Shown here: positions 7,820 through 12,787 of the stretch, one piece after another
Position numbering within the stretch: position 1 is the first letter of the stretch
How the letters are laid out: every line of letters begins with the position of its first letter
Origin: Microbacteriaceae bacterium
GTDB lineage: Bacteria; Actinomycetota; Actinomycetes; Actinomycetales; Microbacteriaceae
DNA: 12,787 nt
Reading direction: 5' to 3'
Assembly: GCA_025463615.1 (NCBI GenBank)
Contig: JAODAU010000021.1
Location: forward strand, 1-12,787
Position numbers and translations under genes: made by a program
The notes under the pieces: model-generated
Told to the model about the DNA's origin: nothing
The model's input: only the letters and a program-made list of their open reading frames with translations
Databases searched by the model: none

Positions 7820-7853
7820 TCCACAGGGGGCGGATGCCGCGGGCTGTCCACAG
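7820..7853 (+). promoter_or_regulatory. Pair of TCCACAG boxes upstream of the DUF559 gene (DnaA-box-like)
   Basis: TCCACAG occurs at 7820-7826 and again at 7847-7853, start points 27 nt apart, in the 93-nt gap between palindromic element B and the DUF559 start. The extended 9-mers TTCTCCACA and CTGTCCACA each differ by one base from the DnaA-box form TTGTCCACA. Whether DnaA or another protein binds is unknown. The rest of 7674-7902 shows no gene. Confidence 0.35.
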
Positions 7854-7902
7854 ACCGGCCCGAGGCCCAGCGGGGCCGGGCCCGCTCCACGACAGTGGTC
7901 GC

Positions 7903-8853
7903 ATGGGAATCGCGACCGTCATCCGCAGCGCGGGGTTCTTCCTGCGCCGGCGCGACCTGCTCGCGCGCGGGTTCAACGACCACGCGATCCGCGCCGCGCT
8001 CGCTGCGCACCTGATCTTCCGGGTGCGGCACGGCTGGTACTCGGTGCCCGACGCGCCCGAGCCCGCGATCCGGGCCGTGCGGGTCGGCGGCCGCCTCACC
8101 TCGGTGTCGGCGCTGGAGTCGTATGGGCTGCCGGTCCCGCGCTCGGCCGTGCTCCACGTCGCGGTCGCCCCGACGAGCTGCCGCCTGCGCTCGCACGTCG
8201 ACCGGCGCGTGCGGCTCTCCGGCGGCGAACCCGTGCGGGTGCATTGGCACGACGGCCGAACGACGGGCACGGTCTGGCGGGTCTCCATCGATGACGCGCT
8301 CGTCGTCGCGATCGCCACGCTGCCGCGCGACGTCGCGGTCGCCTGCGCGAGCGCGGTCATGCGGCGAAAACGATGGGGATGGGCACGCCTAGATGCGGTG
8401 TTCGCGCGTGTGCCCGAACGTTGCCGCGGCTGGCGCCGGCTCGTCAGCAGGCTCGACGACTCCCACGGAGAGACGTTCTTCCGGCTCTGGACGGCGGATC
8501 GCGGCATCCCGTGCGAGCAGCAGGTGCAGGTGCCGGGCGTCGGGCGGCTCGACTTCCGCATGGGCCCGCGAACGTGGGTGGAGGTGGATGGCGCGCAGCA
8601 CGACCCCGGCTGGGTGGGCGAGCATCCCAGCTCCTGGGAGGGTGACCACGACCGCGACGCGACGATGGCCATCGACGGCCACCTCGTGCTCCGCTTCACC
8701 TACCGCCAGCTCTACGCGGACTGGCCGCGCGTGCTGGCCGCCGTGGAGCGCGCGATCGCCGACGGCAACGCGCTCGACGCGTACCGCGCCCGCCGCCCCT
8801 TCCGCCCTCGCGTGCTCCGAAAACGCAGGAGATCGCGCGAAAAAGCGCCGTAA
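7903..8853 (+). CDS. DUF559 endonuclease-like protein with AbiEi-like N-terminal domain
   Basis: A 316-residue protein. Residues 11-50 look like the winged-helix 'AbiEi antitoxin N-terminal' module, with the run FLRRRDLLARGF and then FRVRHGWYSVPD. Residues about 185-285 match DUF559, a Vsr/PD-(D/E)XK-type nuclease fold. Candidate active-site residues are Glu190 in SHGETFF, Asp217 in GRLDFRMG, Glu227 and Asp229 in WVEVDGAQHD, and the DRD at 250-252, before the closing strand HLVLRFTYRQL. No biochemical role is established for most of this family. DNA cleavage or repair and a toxin-antitoxin-like role are both only guesses. ATG 7903 is chosen because the AbiEi-like module starts right after it; the upstream open frame covers the end of manA and element B. 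There is no Shine-Dalgarno sequence. The last 12 codons and the stop lie in palindromic element C, and element B lies just upstream. It converges on the GlxA-type gene. Confidence 0.85.
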   Translation: MGIATVIRSAGFFLRRRDLLARGFNDHAIRAALAAHLIFRVRHGWYSVPDAPEPAIRAVRVGGRLTSVSALESYGLPVPRSAVLHVAVAPTSCRLRSHVDRRVRLSGGEPVRVHWHDGRTTGTVWRVSIDDALVVAIATLPRDVAVACASAVMRRKRWGWARLDAVFARVPERCRGWRRLVSRLDDSHGETFFRLWTADRGIPCEQQVQVPGVGRLDFRMGPRTWVEVDGAQHDPGWVGEHPSSWEGDHDRDATMAIDGHLVLRFTYRQLYADWPRVLAAVERAIADGNALDAYRARRPFRPRVLRKRRRSREKAP

Positions 8854-8899
8854 CAGCGCTCCCACCGCGCATCCGGCGAGAATCTCCTGCGTTTTCGGA
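8816..8899. repeat. Palindromic dispersed element, copy C (overlaps the end of the DUF559 gene)
   Basis: Left arm TCCGAAAACGCAGGAGAT (8816-8833) and right arm ATCTCCTGCGTTTTCGGA (8882-8899) are perfectly complementary over 18 bp, around a 48-nt centre. The core is identical to copy A. The element encodes residues 305-316 of the DUF559 protein (basic, LRKRRRSREKAP) and its TAA at 8851-8853. It then fills most of the gap to the convergent regulator gene stop at 8924. It may serve as a bidirectional 3' stem, but no T-run follows. Confidence 0.85.
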
Positions 8900-8923
8900 A
8901 GAGGGCGGGGAGGGGGCCGCGGG

Positions 8924-9877
8924 TCAGCTCGCCAGGCGGGCGCCGAAGGCTCGGCGATACGCCGTCGGCGTGGTGTTGAGCACCTTCAGGAAGTGGTGGC
9001 GCATCACCGCCGCGGCACCGAAGCCCACCTGGTCGGCGATCGACTCCAGGGGCAGGTCGGTGCGCTCGAGCAGGTGCTGGGCCCGGATGATGCGCTGCCG
9101 GTTCAGCCACGCGGCCGGCGTCGTGCCCATGTCGGCCCTGAACCTCCGCGCGAACGTACGCGACGACATGAGCGCCTTGCGCGCGAGCTGGTCGACGGTG
9201 AGGTCCTCGCGCAGGTTGTCGAGCATCCACTCGGCCACCTCCGCGAACGAGTCGGCGCACTTCTCCTGCACCGGGTACTGGATGTACTGCGCCTGCCCAC
9301 CGTCGCGCTGCGGCGGCACGACCATGCGGCGCGCGATCACATTGGTGGCGGCGGCGCCGTGCTCGATGCGCACGATGTGCAGCGCCGCGTCGATGCCGGC
9401 GGCGGTGCCGGCGCTGGTGACGACCTTGCCGTCCTGCACGAACAGCACGTCGGCATCCACCGTGGTCTCGGGGAAGCGGGCCGCGAGCCGGTCGGTGTGC
9501 ATCCAGTGCGTGGTGGCGCGCCGGCCGCGCAGGATGCCCGCCTCGGCGAGCGCGAACGCCCCGCTGCAGACGCTCAGCACCCACGCCCCGCGGGCCTCCG
9601 CGGCGCGGATCACCTCGAGGTACGCCTCGTCGATGTGGTCGATCGCGTGCGCGGGCACGGCTATGAGGTCGGCGTCGGCGGCGACATCCAGGCCGGCGCC
9701 GATCATCATGTCGTAGCCGAGGGACGTGCGCACGGGTCCCGGCACGGCCGTGGCGATGGTGAAGTCGAAGCGCGGGCCGTCCATCTCGCTGCGGTCGATG
9801 CCGAACACCTCGCAGACCACGCCGAATTCGAACGGGGCGACCCCGGGCAGGGCGAGCAGCACGACCTTGTTCAGCAT
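8924..9877 (-). CDS. GlxA-family AraC-type transcriptional regulator
   Basis: A 317-residue regulator with an N-terminal DJ-1/PfpI-like (class I amidotransferase fold) domain, residues about 3-170, and a C-terminal AraC double helix-turn-helix, residues about 215-313. The amidotransferase-like elbow is VCSGAFALAEAG with Cys104. The AraC part shows LTVDQLARKALMSSRTFARR (226-245), the family hinge GTTPAAWLNRQRI, and the second helix pair ending in the signature ADQVGFGAAAVMRHHFLKVL (281-300). Relatives sense amino-acid- or amine-like ligands, but the ligand here is unknown. The ATG at 9877 is chosen over longer frames because an AAGGAG site (9885-9890) sits 7 nt upstream and the conserved N-terminus MLNKVVLLALPGVAPFEFG starts there. 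It is divergent from galE, so it may regulate itself or galE (inference). Confidence 0.93.
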   Translation of the reverse strand: MLNKVVLLALPGVAPFEFGVVCEVFGIDRSEMDGPRFDFTIATAVPGPVRTSLGYDMMIGAGLDVAADADLIAVPAHAIDHIDEAYLEVIRAAEARGAWVLSVCSGAFALAEAGILRGRRATTHWMHTDRLAARFPETTVDADVLFVQDGKVVTSAGTAAGIDAALHIVRIEHGAAATNVIARRMVVPPQRDGGQAQYIQYPVQEKCADSFAEVAEWMLDNLREDLTVDQLARKALMSSRTFARRFRADMGTTPAAWLNRQRIIRAQHLLERTDLPLESIADQVGFGAAAVMRHHFLKVLNTTPTAYRRAFGARLAS

Positions 9878-9884
9878 CCGGGAA

Positions 9885-9890
9885 CTCCTT
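9885..9890 (-). promoter_or_regulatory. Ribosome binding site (AAGGAG) of the GlxA-type gene
   Basis: AAGGAG on the minus strand, 7 nt before ATG 9877, decides the start against the longer in-frame opening at 9964. Confidence 0.75.
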
Positions 9891-9920
9891 CTGGCAGAAA
9901 TGAACGGATGTCGGCCATGC

Positions 9921-9971
9921 TGCCACCCGTGGCCGGAATGCGCAACGCGTGCCGTTCCTGCCACCCCGTTG
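9921..9971. promoter_or_regulatory. Direct repeat TGCCACCC in the divergent regulator/galE region
   Basis: TGCCACCC occurs at 9921-9928 and 9959-9966, 38 nt apart. The first copy is part of a short palindrome, GCCAC-CC-GTGGC (9922-9933). Repeated half-sites between a divergent AraC-type regulator and its neighbour are what an operator would look like, but this is pattern only. Confidence 0.25.
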
Positions 9972-9978
9972 GGAACGC

Positions 9979-9984
9979 TAACCT
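9979..9984 (+). promoter_or_regulatory. Candidate -10 box (TAACCT) for galE
   Basis: TAACCT ends 7 nt before ATG 9992, which places the transcript start at the start codon. The intervening AGGTGGC could alternatively act as a weak ribosome site if transcription starts further upstream. Confidence 0.4.
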
Positions 9985-9991
9985 AGGTGGC

Positions 9992-10960
9992 ATGTCATGG
10001 CTTGTCACCGGCGGTGCCGGCTACATCGGTGCCCACGTCGTCCGCGCGCTGCTCGAGGCGGGCATGCGCCCGGTGGTGGTCGACGACCTCTCGTCGGGGT
10101 TCGCGAGCTTCGTGCCCGCGGGCGTGCCGTTCGTGCGCGGCAGCATCCTCGACGGCGCGAGCCTGGTCGAGACGATGCGCGAGCACGAGGTCTCGGGCGT
10201 CATCCACGTGGCCGGCTACAAGTACGCGGGGGTCTCGGTGCAGCGCCCGCTGCACACCTACGAGCAGAACGTGACCGGCACGGCGAGCCTGCTCGCCGCG
10301 ATGGCGGAGCGTGGCGTCGACAGGATCGTGTTCTCGTCCAGCGCGGCGGTCTACGGCACGCCGGACGTCGACATCGTCACCGAGGACACGCCCAAGGCGC
10401 CCGCGAGCCCCTACGGCGAGTCGAAGCTGATCGGCGAATGGCTGCTGCGCGACCAGGGCATCGCCACCGGCCTGCGGCACACCTCGCTGCGCTACTTCAA
10501 CGTGGTGGGATCGGGCGACCACGACGTCTACGACGCCAGCCCGCACAACCTCTTCCCGCTGGTCTTCGAGGCGCTGCTCGCGGGTCGCACCCCGCACATC
10601 AACGGCGGCGACTATCCCACCCCCGACGGCACGAACGTGCGCGACTACATCCACGTCTCCGACCTGGCCGCCAGCCACGTGGCCGCAGCCAGGAGACTGG
10701 ATGCCGGCGAACCGCTCGAGGCCGCCTACAACCTGGGCAGCGGCGACGGCGTCTCCGTCGCGCAGATCATGGCGGCGATCGCGGAGGGCACCGGCATCCC
10801 GTTCACGCCGGAGATCGGCCCGCGCCGCCCGGGGGACCCGGCGCGCATCGTCGCCGACGGCACGCTGGCGGCCCGCGACCTCGACTGGCGCATGCGGCAC
10901 ACTCTCGCCGAGATGGTCGAGAGCGCGTGGGGCGCCAGGAGCGCGGCATCCGTCGCCTGA
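9992..10960 (+). CDS. galE: UDP-glucose 4-epimerase
   Basis: A 322-residue extended short-chain dehydrogenase/reductase that interconverts UDP-glucose and UDP-galactose in the cytoplasm using bound NAD. The NAD loop is GGAGYIG (7-13), with Asp31-Asp32 at the end of strand two. The catalytic set is Ser116/Ser117 in SSSAAVYG and Tyr141-x3-Lys145 in SPYGESK. Later family motifs are LRYFNVVGS (166-174), NLFPLV (186-191) and TNVRDYIHVSDLA (214-226), as in true GalE proteins. The length is normal. ATG 9992 gives the standard N-terminus MSWLVTGGAGYIG directly before the NAD loop. UDP-galactose made here could feed the glycosyltransferases at either end of the window. It is divergent from the GlxA-type regulator. 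Confidence 0.95.
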   Translation: MSWLVTGGAGYIGAHVVRALLEAGMRPVVVDDLSSGFASFVPAGVPFVRGSILDGASLVETMREHEVSGVIHVAGYKYAGVSVQRPLHTYEQNVTGTASLLAAMAERGVDRIVFSSSAAVYGTPDVDIVTEDTPKAPASPYGESKLIGEWLLRDQGIATGLRHTSLRYFNVVGSGDHDVYDASPHNLFPLVFEALLAGRTPHINGGDYPTPDGTNVRDYIHVSDLAASHVAAARRLDAGEPLEAAYNLGSGDGVSVAQIMAAIAEGTGIPFTPEIGPRRPGDPARIVADGTLAARDLDWRMRHTLAEMVESAWGARSAASVA

Positions 10961-10973
10961 CGCTGCCCCCCGT

Positions 10974-11009
10974 TTGAGGGTAACGGCGCGTCGCGAACCC
11001 TCAAGGGTT
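10974..11009 (+). terminator. Hairpin(s) after galE: TTGAGGGT/ACCCTCAA
   Basis: TTGAGGGT (10974-10981) pairs with ACCCTCAA (10997-11004) across a 15-nt loop, starting 14 nt after the galE stop. The right arm also takes part in a second palindrome, AACCCT-CA-AGGGTT (10996-11009). The tail has no long T-run, so this is either a weak terminator or a protein-binding site for the whiB promoter region. Confidence 0.35.
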
Positions 11010-11033
11010 AATTGAGGCTTTACGATCCGCGAC

Positions 11034-11063
11034 TTGACTCGGGGGTAACTACAACGGTGTAAT
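11034..11063 (+). promoter_or_regulatory. Candidate whiB2 promoter (TTGACT-N18-TGTAAT)
   Basis: TTGACT at 11034-11039 and TGTAAT at 11058-11063 are separated by 18 nt and would start a transcript near 11070 with a leader of about 48 nt. This is the best sigma-70-type promoter in the window. Confidence 0.5.
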
Positions 11064-11069
11064 TACTCC
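11042..11069. promoter_or_regulatory. Imperfect dyad overlapping the whiB2 -10 box (candidate operator)
   Basis: GGGGTAACTACA (11042-11053) and TGTAATTACTCC (11058-11069) are complementary at 10 of 12 positions around the 4-nt spacer ACGG. The right arm contains the predicted -10 box. A regulator bound here would be expected to affect whiB2 transcription. GTAAC at 11045-11049 recalls half of the MtrA-type GTAAC motif, but the spacing to the next GTAAT is not that of known MtrA sites. Confidence 0.4.
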
Positions 11070-11100
11070 TAACGCGGATTGCGCAGGTCGGGCGCACCGT

Positions 11101-11109
11101 GGAGGGGAG
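11101..11109 (+). promoter_or_regulatory. Strong ribosome binding site of whiB2 (GGAGGGGAG)
   Basis: A purine-rich GGAGGGGAG ends 8 nt before ATG 11118. It excludes the longer in-frame opening at TTG 11079. Confidence 0.75.
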
Positions 11110-11117
11110 ACTGTGAT

Positions 11118-11435
11118 ATGGCGCTAGACGAACATCGCCGCGCTGTTCCAGAAGACTGGTTCATCGACCCGGTGCGCCTGGGCGTCCCCGGCGTGCGGCA
11201 GCCCACCGAGGACGACAATCCGCTCGCGTGGCAGACGGACTCGCTCTGCGCGCAGACGGATCCGGAGGCGTTCTTCCCCGAGAAGGGCGGCTCGACCCGC
11301 GACGCGAAGAAGATCTGCGCCTCGTGCGAGGTGCGCAACCAGTGCCTCGAGTACGCGCTGCAGAACGACGAGCGCTTCGGAATCTGGGGCGGCCTCTCCG
11401 AGCGCGAGCGTCGCAAACTGCGCAAGCGCGCCTAG
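11118..11435 (+). CDS. whiB2: WhiB-family iron-sulfur transcriptional regulator, WhiB2/WhmD-like
   Basis: A 105-residue Wbl protein, found only in actinobacteria and their phages. It binds a [4Fe-4S] cluster and usually acts through the primary sigma factor. The four cluster cysteines are Cys44, Cys67, Cys70 and Cys76 (C-x22-CxxC-x5-C). The FGIWGGLSE turn follows at 87-95, then a basic tail RERRKLRKR. The run CAQTDPEAFFPEKGGSTRDA (44-63) is close to what I recall of the WhmD/WhiB2 subgroup, which controls septation and cell division; WhiB1 and WhiB7 look different around the first cysteine. The gene has its own promoter candidate and strong ribosome site. It precedes a membrane glycosyltransferase gene by 70 nt. 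Confidence 0.93.
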   Translation: MALDEHRRAVPEDWFIDPVRLGVPGVRQPTEDDNPLAWQTDSLCAQTDPEAFFPEKGGSTRDAKKICASCEVRNQCLEYALQNDERFGIWGGLSERERRKLRKRA

Positions 11436-11492
11436 CCCGGCGCAGATTTCCCAAACGCCGACACGCCTCACGACGCACGCGCCGCGCCCCCA

Positions 11493-11498
11493 TAGTCT
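11493..11498 (+). promoter_or_regulatory. Candidate -10 box (TAGTCT) for the terminal glycosyltransferase
   Basis: TAGTCT ends 7 nt before ATG 11506 with no Shine-Dalgarno sequence in between, giving the same leaderless layout seen at other genes here. Confidence 0.4.
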
Positions 11499-11505
11499 CG
11501 ACTGA

Positions 11506-12787
11506 ATGCAAGCGAGAGTCACGGCGATAGTCGTCGCCCGTTCAGGGGCGACATATCTCGGGCGAACCCTCGCGGGCCTCGCCCGGCAGACCCGCAGGCC
11601 CGACGCGGTGGTCGCGGTGGATGCCGGCTCCACCGACACGAGCGCGGAGCTCCTCGCGGCATCCGGCCCCACCCAGCTCGTGACGACCAAGGCCACGTCG
11701 TTCGGCTCGGCCGTCGATCGCGCCCTGCACGTGGTGGCGCCCGAGGCGGCGGACGAGTGGATCTGGCTGCTCGCGCACGACAACGCCCCGGCCCCCACCG
11801 CGCTCGCCCAGCTGCTCGGCGCGGTCGAGATCGCCCCCTCCGTGGCGGTGGCCGGCCCGAAGCTCATGCGCTGGGACCAGGCCGACGTGATCGAGTCGTA
11901 CGGCGAGACGCTCACCCACTTCGGGGCATCCGTGCCCCTCGTCGAGGGTGAGCTCGACCAGGCCCAGCACGACACCCACGACGACGTGATGGGCGTCGGC
12001 GCGGGCGGGATGCTCGTGCGCCGCGCCGTCTGGGCCGAGCTCGGCGGCTTCGATCCGGCCCTGCCGTCGATCGACGCGGCCCTCGACTTCTCCATCCGCG
12101 CCCGGCTCGCCGGCCACCGCGTCGTCGTCGTGCCCGGCGCCAAGGTCGCCTCGATCGGCGGCCCCGAGTACTTCGGACGCCGCTCGGTCGCCCCGCGTCG
12201 CCGCGCCCGCATCGCGCGCGCCGCCCAGCTGCACCGCCGCCTCGTCTACGCGCCCCCGCTCGCCGTACCGTTCCACTGGCTCAGCTTCGTGCCGCTCGCG
12301 CTGTTCCGGGCGCTCGGCCAGCTGCTGGCCAAGCGCCCGGGCTTCGTCGGCGGCGAGTTCGCTGCCGCCTTCGCCGCCGCGTTCACCGGGGGAGTGGGCG
12401 CCGCGCGCCGCAACCTGCGCAAGCACCGCGCGCTCGGCTGGGCGGCTGTGGCCCCGTTCCGGATGCCGCAGCGCACCCTCCGCGAGCGCCGCGCGCAGGC
12501 GCGCGAGGCCGCACTCGCACCGCGCCAGGGTTCTGTGCAGCAGGAGGATCGCGCCGGCTTCCTGGCGCACGGCGGGCTGGGCGTGGTGGTCATCGCCGCG
12601 ATCGCAGGGCTCGTGATGTTCGGACCGCTCCTCGGCGCGCAGGCGCTCACGGGCGGGGGCCTGCTGCCCACATCGGCCACGGTCGGCGAGCTCTGGAGCC
12701 ACGTCGGCTGGGGCTGGCGTGACATCGGCACAGGCCTCACCGGCGCCGCCGACCCCTTCGCCTACATCGTCGCGATCGTCGGTACCC
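11506..12787 (+). CDS. Family 2 glycosyltransferase with membrane-spanning C-terminal part (runs off the window)
   Basis: The first 427 residues of a larger protein, open to the window edge. Residues 5-215 are a GT-A family-2 domain with VTAIVVARSGATYLGRTL (5-22), VDAGSTDTS (38-46), LLAHDNAPAP (88-97) at the metal-binding position, GGMLVRRAVWAELGGFD (167-183) and ALDFSIRARLAGHRVVVVP (192-210). A hydrophobic region about 250-275, a basic linker (300-340) and a transmembrane segment (355-375) follow; the remaining membrane domain is outside the window. Relatives placed after whiB-type genes in high-GC actinobacteria are long fusion proteins, so a total near 1000 residues is likely (inference). 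The usual acidic DxD is His-Asp-Asn here. It probably builds an envelope glycan, with unknown donor and acceptor. ATG 11506 follows a TAGTCT box by 7 nt. Confidence 0.88.
   Translation, partial: MQARVTAIVVARSGATYLGRTLAGLARQTRRPDAVVAVDAGSTDTSAELLAASGPTQLVTTKATSFGSAVDRALHVVAPEAADEWIWLLAHDNAPAPTALAQLLGAVEIAPSVAVAGPKLMRWDQADVIESYGETLTHFGASVPLVEGELDQAQHDTHDDVMGVGAGGMLVRRAVWAELGGFDPALPSIDAALDFSIRARLAGHRVVVVPGAKVASIGGPEYFGRRSVAPRRRARIARAAQLHRRLVYAPPLAVPFHWLSFVPLALFRALGQLLAKRPGFVGGEFAAAFAAAFTGGVGAARRNLRKHRALGWAAVAPFRMPQRTLRERRAQAREAALAPRQGSVQQEDRAGFLAHGGLGVVVIAAIAGLVMFGPLLGAQALTGGGLLPTSATVGELWSHVGWGWRDIGTGLTGAADPFAYIVAIVGT

Noticed and set aside
4997..8899. CRISPR array
   Set aside because: The three repeats are kilobases apart, are palindromic units rather than repeat-spacer units, and no cas gene is present.
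8393..9991. Long open frame running into galE from upstream (855 codons to 10960)
   Set aside because: The portion before 9992 is antisense to the GlxA-type gene and reads as Arg/Ala/His-rich sequence without domain character. galE starts at ATG 9992, just before its NAD loop.
11542..12702. 386-codon open frame on the minus strand
   Set aside because: It is antisense to the GT2 domain, with low-complexity Ala/Arg/Gly sequence and no recognisable domain.

Overview
The window is very GC-rich (about 70% by eye). It carries actinobacterial hallmarks: a WhiB-family iron-sulfur regulator, actinobacterial-type cell-envelope sugar genes, TANNNT -10 boxes placed 6-8 nt before start codons (leaderless-looking transcripts), and a DUF559 endonuclease-like gene. 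The best guess is an actinomycete close to Microbacteriaceae. That placement is an inference from gene style; no marker gene is present.

Layout. (1) 1-4974 is a surface-polysaccharide block. It holds the start of a family-2 glycosyltransferase (minus strand), a divergent large membrane protein of DUF6541/GT-C type that is broken by a one-base frameshift near 1616-1632, and two paralogous O-antigen ligase/polymerase-like membrane proteins on the minus strand that overlap by 4 nt. (2) 5112-6296 (minus) is an acyl-CoA dehydrogenase of the glutaryl-CoA dehydrogenase type. (3) 6483-7673 (plus) is mannose-6-phosphate isomerase manA. (4) 7722-8899 is an AbiEi-like/DUF559 nuclease gene bracketed by two copies of a roughly 85-nt palindromic element. 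(5) 8924-9877 (minus) is a GlxA-type AraC regulator, divergent from galE (9992-10960, plus). (6) 11118-11435 is a WhiB2/WhmD-like regulator. It is followed by a GT2 glycosyltransferase with a membrane-spanning continuation that runs off the window at 12787.

Function. Two glycosyltransferases, two ligase/polymerase-like proteins, the GT-C-like membrane protein, manA and galE fit a shared theme: making and assembling mannose- and galactose-containing envelope glycans. The acyl-CoA dehydrogenase and the GlxA-type regulator do not obviously belong to that theme.

Most unusual content. Three copies of a dispersed inverted-repeat element (4997-5075, 7722-7809, 8816-8899) share arms around AAAACGCAGGAGAT and a constant 48-49 nt centre. 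Two of them flank the DUF559 gene, and one encodes that gene's last codons and stop. Other signals are a strongly over-used heptamer GGCATCC/GGATGCC, a dyad on the predicted whiB promoter, and a recurring leaderless promoter layout. Most of the remaining content is ordinary chromosomal housekeeping and envelope genes.
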